Source of the DNA: Sediminispirochaeta sp964394395
GTDB taxonomy: Bacteria > Spirochaetota > Spirochaetia > DSM-16054 > Sediminispirochaetaceae
Direction of reading: 5' to 3'
Length of the DNA: 6,866 nt
NCBI GenBank assembly: GCA_964394395.1
Contig: CAYMWV010000183.1
Location: 1 to 6,866 of the forward strand
Below are positions 1-6,326 of the stretch, in pieces. The position numbers and the translations under genes are program-made. Position 1 is the first letter of the stretch. Every line of letters starts with the position of its first letter. The notes under the pieces were generated by a model. The model made no database searches. It was not told the origin of the DNA and saw nothing but the letters and a program-made list of their open reading frames with translations.

Positions 1-329
1 GATGAGCCGGAAGCGATTACCTGCACTTCCTTGATGTTGTCGACAATAAGCTTGAGGATGGTACCGATATTTTCAATTTTTTGGGCCTCATCAAAAAAGA
101 GGATGCTGTATCCTTTGATCAGGCGCTTCAATTTCGTTACGGTTGCTTTCCCAAGAATGTCGTTTGTATCGGCTTCATCTCCGTTAAAGCGCAGAATGGT
201 TTCATCCCGATTTTGTAATATGGTGTCAACCAGGGTTGTCTTTCCTGTCTGACAAGCACCGATTATGAGTATAGCCTTACCCTTGAAGAATTGTTTCTCA
301 ATCTGCTCCTGAAGATTTCTGGTGATCAT
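1..329 (-). CDS. AAA+ ATPase (AAA_14 / DUF4143-type), N-terminal part, cut by window edge
   Basis: Reading the minus strand from the ATG at 329-327 gives 109 complete codons without a stop up to the window edge. The protein has a Walker A P-loop at residues 24-32 (GACQTGKTT) and a Walker B at 76-83 (ILFFDEAQ), and the visible part ends in IASGS at 104-109, which fits the sensor-1 strand. This order and spacing match the N-terminal ATPase domain of the AAA_14 family, which usually carries a C-terminal DUF4143 domain and totals roughly 380-450 residues. That second half would lie outside the window. The start is supported by AGGAG (plus-strand ctcct at 336-340) six bases upstream. Members bind ATP; their cellular role is poorly known, and some sit near toxin-antitoxin-like loci. 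The gene is divergent from the sugar-uptake genes and probably unrelated to them. The ATPase call is firm, the family assignment good. Confidence 0.85.
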   Translation of the reverse strand, partial: MITRNLQEQIEKQFFKGKAILIIGACQTGKTTLVDTILQNRDETILRFNGDEADTNDILGKATVTKLKRLIKGYSILFFDEAQKIENIGTILKLIVDNIKEVQVIASGS

Positions 330-371
330 GGCTGGCTCCTGGCTCTACCTTAAACTCGTGATGCAGTGCAG

Positions 372-397
372 CCTGGATGCCGTATACCTGGATGCCG
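372..397. repeat. Short direct repeat, CCTGGATGCCG twice
   Basis: The 11-base word CCTGGATGCCG occurs at 372-382 and again at 387-397, a period of 15 bases. It lies upstream of the minus-strand ATPase gene. It could be a tandem binding site for a regulator or a chance or decayed duplication; nothing in the sequence decides this. Confidence 0.45.
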
Positions 398-474
398 GTA
401 GCAGATACAGCTTTTCACCACCGTTCCCGGGCTGAATAAGGCTTTAAGACTACTAATCAGATTGTGTCATTTAA

Positions 475-485
475 TGTAAGTTACA
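475..485. promoter_or_regulatory. Candidate operator, palindrome TGTAAGTTACA
   Basis: This is a perfect inverted repeat of five-base arms (TGTAA / TTACA) around one central base. GntR-family operators are short palindromes, and the related hybrid regulator AraR binds sites with a TGTAC/GTACA core, so the shape suits the regulator encoded next door. Further TGTAA/TTACA half-sites lie at 569-573, 576-580 and 651-655 before the same gene, and one at 1828-1832 before the transporter operon. Assignment to this regulator is inference. Confidence 0.35.
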
Positions 486-673
486 GTTTAGCAAAAAATT
501 GGATCATACTGATTTTTTTGCCACAATCATCACATCTTTTTACCTGAAATCTCCATTTTATTCTATATTTACAGCTTACACATTCAGTACTGTCAAAATG
601 TATTTAATTTTTTCTGGCGTTATTTACTTTTCTATGTTATAGTCAATGTGTGTAAGGAGTAAAAGGAGCTTGA

Positions 674-1783
674 ATGGTGCTGAATCGTAATATTCAGAAA
701 CCCCTGCAGGAACAGATGGCCGATCTTCTCGAGGCGGGGATAAAAAGTGGGGAGTTTGCTCCCGATGAAAAGCTTCCTTCCTTACGTGCCTTGGCGAAAG
801 AGTATCAGGTGAGCCATGAAACAATTAATTCCGCCATGGGTCTGCTGAAAAGCAGACGATTGGTGAAGATTGTTCCCAACCGGGGGGTCTATGTAGCTTC
901 CGGATTAAACGGAAACAATCGGGAGACCGGTTTTGTCGGTTTGATCATCGATCTTGGGAAACAACGGCCTAAAAGCTCGGTGGTAGCGCCCCTCTACGGT
1001 GATTTTCTCGCCCTCATATCCGAGGAGCTGAACCGGTATGGCTATCATCTGACGGGGAATTATATCTGTATTGAAGAAGAGAAGGATAAGCAGATCCTTG
1101 CCAATCTGATAGAAAACAAGATTGACGGAATGATCATGGTAAATCTTTTCTATCCCAGGCTTCATGATTTTGTCCGGGATAATTTTTATCCTGTGGTTTC
1201 CCTTTTGCCGGCGGAACCATTTGATGAGTTTGATCAGGTAAATATCGATATCTACCGGACCTATTACAAGACCACGGCGAAGCTGCTTGAGCGGGGGGTG
1301 AAAAGTGTTCGGATGCTCAATGGTCCGAATCCCCATTACAATTTCGATGAAATGGCCCGGGGAGTTGCCGACGCCTGCCGGAATGGAGGGATAGATTCTC
1401 CCGCTGCCGAAGATTTCATTCTGATCTCTCCCGGCTGGGATCATGATGATGCGGAAGTGAGAATTGAAGAGTGGCTCGATGAGGGAGCTAAAGCAGACCT
1501 TCTCATCGGAGCAAACGACAACCTGGCCCTGGGAGCTTTGAATGCCTTTCAGAACCGGGGAGTGAAGATTCCAGGGGATGTTCAGGTCCTTGGGGGAAGG
1601 AATACCCCCCTCTGCTCCATGGTAAGACCCCAGCTCGCCTCGGTGGACTGGCACTACCGGGAGCTGGTAAGGATATCCGTTGAGCGTCTGGTAAAGAGAA
1701 TTGAAGGCGATGATTCGACGCCGGTGAATCTGCAGATTGGCGGAAGCCTGGTTGAGAGGGGGTCTTTGAAAAAAGAGCGCTAA
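674..1783 (+). CDS. GntR/LacI hybrid transcriptional regulator (AraR-like architecture)
   Basis: This 369-residue regulator has an N-terminal GntR-type winged helix-turn-helix (about residues 6-75). It shows the family pattern of a basic helix, LPSLRALAKEYQVSHETIN as recognition region, and the wing segment with NRGVYVA. Residues 87-365 form a LacI/periplasmic-binding-protein-like effector domain: GFVGLIID opening strand, an NKIDGMIMV strand, and the IGANDNLALGALNAFQNRGVKIPGDVQVLGG stretch typical of the second lobe, ending near RLVKRIEG. The architecture is that of Bacillus AraR, in which the effector is a sugar. The ATG has AAGGAG five bases upstream. The gene lies immediately before, and in the same direction as, the sugar ABC transporter genes, so it most likely controls them, probably as a ligand-released repressor. 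The effector is unknown. The wHTH and effector-domain calls are strong; the target is inferred from position. Confidence 0.9.
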   Translation: MVLNRNIQKPLQEQMADLLEAGIKSGEFAPDEKLPSLRALAKEYQVSHETINSAMGLLKSRRLVKIVPNRGVYVASGLNGNNRETGFVGLIIDLGKQRPKSSVVAPLYGDFLALISEELNRYGYHLTGNYICIEEEKDKQILANLIENKIDGMIMVNLFYPRLHDFVRDNFYPVVSLLPAEPFDEFDQVNIDIYRTYYKTTAKLLERGVKSVRMLNGPNPHYNFDEMARGVADACRNGGIDSPAAEDFILISPGWDHDDAEVRIEEWLDEGAKADLLIGANDNLALGALNAFQNRGVKIPGDVQVLGGRNTPLCSMVRPQLASVDWHYRELVRISVERLVKRIEGDDSTPVNLQIGGSLVERGSLKKER

Positions 1784-1822
1784 TTAAAGAAGACGATACA
1801 TAACTGCTTTCCCCATTTCAGG

Positions 1823-1847
1823 CACATTGTAACAGGTGTGATTTTTT
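1823..1847 (+). terminator. Weak candidate terminator after the regulator gene
   Basis: CACATT (1823-1828) can pair with GGTGTG (1835-1840), using two G-U pairs, around the loop GTAACA. The hairpin is followed by A and six T (1842-1847). The stem is short and weak, so read-through into the transporter genes is possible. The loop includes a TGTAA word (1828-1832), so the site could instead be part of an operator. Confidence 0.3.
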
Positions 1848-2010
1848 GCAATTTTATGTTTTGCTCATTTTTTTATGTCTATATTGATATAAATAGTATT
1901 TTTATGATTAAATATTGAACTATACACAATTTTTATCTTGGCAGGTAAAAGAATCCGTTTTACCATAACCACTGATGATTACGTATTCACTATTTTAAGA
2001 GGAGGAACAA
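1848..2010 (+). promoter_or_regulatory. AT-rich leader with probable promoter of the transporter operon
   Basis: This stretch is very AT-rich and holds no credible gene. A possible sigma-70 pair is TTGATA (1884-1889) and TTAAAT (1908-1913) with an 18-base spacer; TATGAT at 1903-1908 is an alternative -10 without a good -35. The dyad TATATTGATATA (1880-1891) overlaps this region and may be regulatory. The solute-binding protein has a strong ribosome binding site, AGGAGG at 2000-2005, five bases before its ATG, which fits the high expression usual for such proteins. Exact promoter elements are uncertain. Confidence 0.4.
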
Positions 2011-3124
2011 ATGTTCAAGAAACTAGTCATTACGCTTCTTTTTGCAACCGTACTCGTTTTTGGTCTTGCTGCCGGAGGTCAGCAGGATACCGCCGAAGCA
2101 GCTGCTGCGACCGATTTTAATATCGATCCACCGGCTAAAGAGACTGTAGTTGATGTGATGGGATGGACCTTTCCCATCACCGATTTCTACAGGACCCAGT
2201 TTGAAGCACTGAATGCAGTCGACAAGCTGTCAGTCAACGTTCAGTACCTGACCGGTGCCGAGGCACAGAATCAGGTGCGCCTCGCCCTTTCGGGCGACAA
2301 GGTCTCTCCCTATGAGATTGTCCACGCAGCCAACACCCAGATCTCCGAATGGGGATTCCCGGGATGGTTGATGCCTATCAACGATCTGGTTGAAAAGTAC
2401 TGGGATGAGTACGACCTGGGCGACATCCCCCAGACCGCCTGGGATGCTGCAAGCATCGACGGAAAGATCCTCGGTGTTCCCGCTGTTGGAAACTCTTTCC
2501 AGCTGGTCTACCGGGCTGACCTTTTTGAAAAGCATAACATTGATNNNNNNNNNNNNNNNNNNNNNNNNNNNNNNNNNNNNNNNNNNNNNNNNNNNNNNNN
2601 NNNNNNNNNNNNNNNNNNNNNNNNNNNNNNNNNNNNNNNNNNNNGCCAACACCTGGACCAGCCGGGCGGTTAAGATGAACGATCCCGCCGAGTCCGATTT
2701 TGCCGAAGAGATCAAGTATGCTACCTCTCCCTACGCCGTTTCCGGCGGTAAGGTTGCAGCATCCGCATGGAACGACTTCTACTGCATCCCCAAGAAAATC
2801 GATGAGGATCCTGAAGTTGTTTTTCAGGTTATTATGGAGACAGTTGATCTGGAGAGCCAGATGGAAGCGGTGGCTCATGGTATAACCACTAGGCAGAAAT
2901 CTGCCAGCTCCGACAAGGCTGGTCCCTACATGGAAGCAGCCCTTGAGGGTGTTGCAAAGGGTGCCGGGGCCTATCCTATCAATCCTGGTATGCCATTGGT
3001 ACGAACCGCCCTTGCTGAGTTCCTGCCCATGGTGATGACTGGAGAGTACTCCAGCCAGGAAATCCTGGACATGGCAGCCGAGAGCTATCTTGAAGAAGCG
3101 AAGGCCGCCGGAGTTGTAAAATAA
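2011..3124 (+). CDS. Sugar ABC transporter solute-binding protein (family 1), interrupted by assembly gap
   Basis: This is the extracytoplasmic substrate-capturing subunit of a CUT1-type importer. The N-terminal piece (178 residues, 2011-2544) opens with a signal peptide: FKK basic start, hydrophobic core to about residue 20, then AAGGQQ. It continues with family-1 features such as the DGKILGVPAVGNSFQLVYR strand and the ADLFEKHNID helix, where the DNA runs into 100 N. After the gap the frame from 2645 gives 159 residues, with a GGKVAASAWNDFYCIPKK segment, a helix-rich part, and a typical end (LDMAAESYLEEAKAAGVVK) before TAA. The two parts are in different frames only because of the 100-N spacer. 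Family members are about 420-440 residues, so roughly 80-100 residues are probably missing. No lipobox Cys is present, as is common in spirochaete homologues. That the two halves are one gene is inferred from order and family. Confidence 0.85.
2545..2644. other. Assembly gap of 100 N
   Basis: One hundred consecutive undetermined bases lie inside the solute-binding protein gene. The flanking coding frames both sit on codon boundaries at the gap edges, so an intact gene needs a missing length divisible by three. 100 is not, so the number is probably a scaffold placeholder and not a measured size. Confidence 0.98.
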
Positions 3125-3159
3125 GCAGGAAGTGCTTTCTTACAAGAGGAATTTCTTTT

Positions 3160-3184
3160 CCGAGTCCGGTTTTACCGGGCTCGG
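3160..3184 (+). terminator. Intercistronic hairpin between binding protein and first permease
   Basis: CCGAGTCCGG (3160-3169) pairs over ten positions with CCGGGCTCGG (3175-3184), one of them G-U, around the loop TTTTA. It is followed by ATTTATTAG, not a clean T run. This fits a partial terminator or an RNA-stabilising hairpin, as is often found after the binding-protein gene of sugar importers, where it lets the binding protein be made in excess over the permeases. Confidence 0.65.
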
Positions 3185-3202
3185 ATTTATTAGGAGATAG
3201 TT

Positions 3203-4063
3203 ATGAAGAGAAAACTGTTCTATAAGTTTTCAGCACCCAGTAATCTGACCATGATCCTGCTTATGATCATCCCGCTTGGGGTCGCCCTCTTTTTAAGTTT
3301 CCATTTTGTAAAATATGAAAATATAAATGATCCCCAGTTTGTAGGGTTTGCAAACTACGGGGCAATCCTCCTGGATTCCCAGTTCTGGGCTGCAATGAGG
3401 TTTTCCCTGCTCATGCTGGTTGTGGTGGTACCCATCCAGCTTGCTCTGGGCTTTGTTATTGCCCTGCTTCTGGACCAGATCCAAAGTTCTATCCGGGGTG
3501 TCTATATTGCGCTTCTTCTTCTGCCCTTTATTGTAGTGCCGGTTGTCGGAACCCTGATGTTTAAGCAGTTGTTTGAGATAGGCGGTTTATATGCCTATAT
3601 ATATAAGATGATAGTTGGAAAATCATTTCTGTTTACTCCGGTAACGGTGAAGGTTCTTGTCCTGATGCATCTTATCTGGTACACAACCCCCTACCCAACC
3701 GTCGTCTTTTTTGCCGGCTTACAGGGTCTTCCCCAGAGTCATCTTGAGGCAGCCGAGGTAGACGGTGCTTCCAGATTTCAGCAGTTTGCCCATATCATCA
3801 TACCCTATTTACGCCCGCTTATTTTAATGACCAGTATGATGTTGATCATGGATATGTACCGAATGTTTGATAGCGTCATGGTGATGACCGAAATGAACCC
3901 CATGTTCCAGGCGGAGAACCTGATGGTCTACTCCTATCGGGTGGGGATGCTGGTGCAGAGACTTGGAAAAGCCAACGCTTCTGCCATCCTTACGGTCATC
4001 GGTGTTATGGTTGTTCTGCTGCCCTACCTGCGGAAAGCCTACCAGAGTCAAACGGAGAAATAG
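3203..4063 (+). CDS. Sugar ABC transporter permease, MalF/UgpA-like (CUT1)
   Basis: The 286-residue integral membrane protein forms one half of the transport channel. About six hydrophobic segments are visible: near residues 14-36, 64-90, 98-121, 147-173, 204-226 and 258-275. The EAA loop that docks onto the ATPase is at 182-205: EAAEVDGASRFQQF followed by a hydrophobic stretch and IPYLRP. The early FVGFANYGAIL motif (46-56) is typical of the MalF-like partner. The length is normal for the UgpA branch; it lacks the large periplasmic insertion of E. coli MalF. AGGAG at 3192-3196 lies six bases before the ATG. The gene follows the binding protein after a hairpin and is separated from the next permease by only two bases, so the two permeases are probably translationally coupled. 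Confidence 0.93.
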   Translation: MKRKLFYKFSAPSNLTMILLMIIPLGVALFLSFHFVKYENINDPQFVGFANYGAILLDSQFWAAMRFSLLMLVVVVPIQLALGFVIALLLDQIQSSIRGVYIALLLLPFIVVPVVGTLMFKQLFEIGGLYAYIYKMIVGKSFLFTPVTVKVLVLMHLIWYTTPYPTVVFFAGLQGLPQSHLEAAEVDGASRFQQFAHIIIPYLRPLILMTSMMLIMDMYRMFDSVMVMTEMNPMFQAENLMVYSYRVGMLVQRLGKANASAILTVIGVMVVLLPYLRKAYQSQTEK

Positions 4064-4065
4064 AT

Positions 4066-5070
4066 ATGAGATACGTAAAAAATAAAGCGGGAAGAGTCGG
4101 GATATACACGGCACTGACCTTTATCACAATCCTCAGCGCCCTGCCCTTTTTCTGGTCCGTCCTGCAGTCTCTGAAAACCAAACGTCAGGCTTTTGCCCGG
4201 ATTCCACAGATCTTCTTCAAACCCACCATGGAAAATTACGCAGATCTCTGGTTAAAATCCACCCCCGAAAATATGGGCTTTGTGGGGATGATCCTGATTT
4301 CCCTTATCGCTCTGGCTTTCATCTTTTTCCTTTTCGGAGAAAGGATGAAGCTGCCAAAAACAACCGCAAATTTTATTGGAGTGGGTATTATCCTTGCTAC
4401 CTTGTGGGTTGTTCCTCGGATTATCAATACGGCCGAGTTCTACGATTACTTTCTTAATTCGGTAATTGTTACCATTGGTGTTGTGGTCATTTCCATGTCC
4501 ATCGGTTCGGTGGCAGGATACGCACTAGCCAGGTATAAAGGGATTGACGGGGTGGTGATTATCATTATTGCCCTGGCCTTCCGGGCTCTGCCCCGAATGG
4601 CATTTGCTCTGCCCTTTTACTCAATCGGACAGGCTACAGGGCTGCATGACACCTACTTCATGCTGATCATGGTTTTAGTTGCAGCCAACCAGCCCTTTAC
4701 CATCTACATGATGCGGGCCTTCTTTGCCGAGATTCCCAAGGAGATCGAAGAATCTGCCACCATCGATGGACTGGGGCCCCTGCAGGCTTTTATCCGGGTG
4801 GTAATTCCCACCGCCTGGCCGGGAATTATTTCCACCGGACTTTTCTCTCTGCTTCTGGCTTATCACGAGTTCCTCCTGGCCCGGGTATTGACCCAGTCAA
4901 AGTGGACCCTGCCGGTTGCCATTGTTCAGTTCACCGGTGGTGAAGCTCCGGGACACATGATGCTCGCTGCAGCTGCGGCGGTTTCGGCAACAATTCCGAT
5001 CATTATTATCATTGTCATCTTCCAGAAACAGCTCGTGAAGGGGCTTACCGGAGGAGCCGTAAAAGGCTGA
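4066..5070 (+). CDS. Sugar ABC transporter permease, MalG/UgpE-like (CUT1), with extra membrane segments
   Basis: This is the partner permease, 334 residues. The N-terminal transmembrane segment (11-33) is followed by the usual SLKT, then P-T-MENYADLW (53-62). The core resumes at YFLNSVIVT (128-136) and runs through further segments near 129-154, 162-188, 194-218, 250-272 and 300-320. The EAA loop is at 226-249 and reads EIEESATIDG...IRVVIP, with Ser-Ala-Thr in place of the consensus Ala-Ala. Most MalG/UgpE-like permeases are about 270-300 residues. Here some 50 extra residues between the ENY motif and the FLNS segment contain two hydrophobic stretches (about 71-91 and 101-119), predicting eight membrane passes instead of six. 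GGAG at 4054-4057 lies eight bases before the ATG, inside the end of the preceding gene. Function as a transporter subunit is firm; substrate is unknown. Confidence 0.92.
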   Translation: MRYVKNKAGRVGIYTALTFITILSALPFFWSVLQSLKTKRQAFARIPQIFFKPTMENYADLWLKSTPENMGFVGMILISLIALAFIFFLFGERMKLPKTTANFIGVGIILATLWVVPRIINTAEFYDYFLNSVIVTIGVVVISMSIGSVAGYALARYKGIDGVVIIIIALAFRALPRMAFALPFYSIGQATGLHDTYFMLIMVLVAANQPFTIYMMRAFFAEIPKEIEESATIDGLGPLQAFIRVVIPTAWPGIISTGLFSLLLAYHEFLLARVLTQSKWTLPVAIVQFTGGEAPGHMMLAAAAAVSATIPIIIIIVIFQKQLVKGLTGGAVKG

Positions 5071-5098
5071 CGAACTTTACTACTATTGAATATGCCTA

Positions 5099-5140
5099 TC
5101 AGGCGAGCGCTTTAGCGCCCGCCTGAGGGGCTGTTTTTTT
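5099..5140 (+). terminator. Terminator or attenuator between transporter and SnoaL-like genes
   Basis: TCAGGCGAGCGC (5099-5110) pairs with GCGCCCGCCTGA (5115-5126) with one A-C mismatch around the loop TTTA, a strong stem. The T run (seven T, 5134-5140) begins seven bases later. An overlapping second hairpin lies directly against the T run: AGCGCCC (5114-5120, one G bulged) pairs with GGGGCT (5127-5132). Only one of the two can form at a time. No clear promoter follows before the next gene, so the site probably lowers, but does not abolish, transcription into the SnoaL-like genes. Confidence 0.7.
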
Positions 5141-5175
5141 ACTCGAATATGTAACTTGATTGAAAGGAGACGAGG

Positions 5176-6321
5176 ATGGCAGAAGAGAAATCCAAAGAGA
5201 GGAAAGTCCCCGGGGGCGAAAATGACACAACCGATCTAGACGCCCGGATCGGTGTTGCAGCCAAGGGGGATTCGGGGCAGTTTCTGCACCCCACAGGTGA
5301 GAGGGTTCAACCCCTTAAGGGCTTTGACCCCGATTACATTGATATTGTAGATTATATCCTCCGCTGTACCCACAAGATATGGGAAGAGGGGGGGATTGGA
5401 CATATCTATACCCATTACAAGAATACTATAGCCATCCAGACCGCCGACGGTTGGGGCTACAGCCGGGATCCGGTGATCGGCGCTTCCACCCAGGTGATGG
5501 CCGCCTATCCGGATGTTCGCCTTTACGGTGACGACGTTATCTGGTCGGGAAATGAGGACGACGGCTACCACACCTCCCACAGAATTTCCTGGACCGGTAC
5601 CAACACCGGCTACTCCAAGTACGGTCCTCCCACAGGAAAGAAGCTCTACCGCTTCGGTATTGCCAATTGCCTGGTTAAGGAGAACATGATTATCGAAGAG
5701 TGGATTGCCCGGGATGAAATGAGTCTTATCCTCCAGATGGGGTACAACCCCTGGGAGATGGCGGCAAAGATGGTCTGCACAGCCGAAACCCCGGCTTTTC
5801 AGGTTCCCATTCAGGGAGATTTGAGAAACGGTCAGGACTACCCTGCGCCGATCACTCCCTTCAAGGAGCCCTTCGATGTGGAAGATTTCATCCGTCACAC
5901 CATCCACGAGATCTGGAACTGGCGCTATGTGAACAAGGTGGCGGATTATTTCGTTGAGAATTTCCAGTACTTCGGCCCCTCGGGACGAACCCTCTATGGA
6001 CGAAACAACTACAAGGCCCATATTATATCCCTATTGGCCTCTTTCCCGGATCTGAAAATGAGTGTGGATCATATCTACTGGAACGGAAACCCCGAGAGGG
6101 GTTACCGGGCATCTGTCCGGTTTACCCTTGAGGGCACCCATGAGCTCAACGGCATCTACGGGGAGCCTACGGGAAAAAGAGTCAGTCTGATGGGTATCAC
6201 CCACATGCATATCAAGGACGGGAAGTTCGTGAAGGAGTATTCAGCATTCGATGAGTTCGCCCTCTTCAAGCAGCTCTACACTCCTGAAATCCACGGCTGT
6301 TTTGAGGAGCAAGAGGATTAA
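5176..6321 (+). CDS. Tandem two-domain NTF2/SnoaL-like protein (putative ester cyclase-type fold)
   Basis: This 381-residue protein has two consecutive SnoaL-like (NTF2-fold) domains, about residues 54-190 and 234-368, after a hydrophilic head of about 50 residues. The repeats align by eye: an IW helix start (68-69 and 246-247), Y/FPD (111-113, 290-292), IxWxGN (122-126, 300-304), GTN/GTH (141-143, 320-322), YGxPTGK (149-155, 328-334), and an aromatic residue followed four later by Asp (W176/D180; Y355/D359). The Asp may correspond to the acid/base Asp of SnoaL-type cyclases, but this is inferred from the family pattern. The SnoaL superfamily includes polyketide cyclases, epoxide hydrolases, isomerases and non-catalytic members, so the reaction cannot be named. 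No signal peptide is seen, so it is probably cytoplasmic. AAGGAG at 5164-5169 sits six bases before the ATG. Its place after a sugar importer suggests action on the imported compound. Confidence 0.85.
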   Translation: MAEEKSKERKVPGGENDTTDLDARIGVAAKGDSGQFLHPTGERVQPLKGFDPDYIDIVDYILRCTHKIWEEGGIGHIYTHYKNTIAIQTADGWGYSRDPVIGASTQVMAAYPDVRLYGDDVIWSGNEDDGYHTSHRISWTGTNTGYSKYGPPTGKKLYRFGIANCLVKENMIIEEWIARDEMSLILQMGYNPWEMAAKMVCTAETPAFQVPIQGDLRNGQDYPAPITPFKEPFDVEDFIRHTIHEIWNWRYVNKVADYFVENFQYFGPSGRTLYGRNNYKAHIISLLASFPDLKMSVDHIYWNGNPERGYRASVRFTLEGTHELNGIYGEPTGKRVSLMGITHMHIKDGKFVKEYSAFDEFALFKQLYTPEIHGCFEEQED

Positions 6322-6326
6322 CTGAG

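Larger units (their letters stand above)
330..673. promoter_or_regulatory. Divergent intergenic region between ATPase and regulator genes
   Basis: No gene is seen in these 344 bases. The left part (330-440) has mixed composition and holds an 11-base direct repeat. The right part (441-660) is strongly AT-rich, as expected for a region with promoters in both directions. It contains the palindrome TGTAAGTTACA (475-485), further TTACA copies at 569-573 and 576-580, and TGTAA at 651-655. For the regulator gene a possible -10 is TATAGT (638-643) or TATGTT (633-638), but neither has a convincing -35 at the right distance. The regulator's ribosome binding site is AAGGAG at 663-668, five bases before its ATG. 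No clear minus-strand promoter was identified. Confidence 0.5.

Noticed and set aside
31..252. 73-residue plus-strand frame at the left edge
   Set aside because: It is opposite the AAA+ ATPase frame, whose Walker A and B motifs are clear.
905..1654. 249-residue open frame on the minus strand inside the regulator gene
   Set aside because: It lies wholly opposite a well-supported regulator with matching domains, shows no recognisable motif and is best explained as a codon-use shadow.
1938..2120. 60-residue frame with a TTG start overlapping the start of the binding-protein gene
   Set aside because: It overlaps the strong ribosome binding site and signal peptide region in another frame, and its product is Cys/Arg-rich without a motif, so it is a frame shadow.
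2390..2644. Treating the frame from 2390 as a separate gene start for the second half of the binding protein
   Set aside because: Before the gap this frame only shadows the real binding-protein frame; continuity across the N run is artificial, and only the part after 2645 is true coding sequence.
5141..5175. Possible promoter for the SnoaL-like genes after the terminator
   Set aside because: TATGTA (5148-5153) could be a -10, but no -35 exists at a suitable distance and only 35 bases are available.
5236..6021. 261-residue open frame on the minus strand opposite the tandem SnoaL-like gene
   Set aside because: The plus-strand product has two aligned domains and a ribosome binding site; the minus frame has neither motif nor start signal of note.
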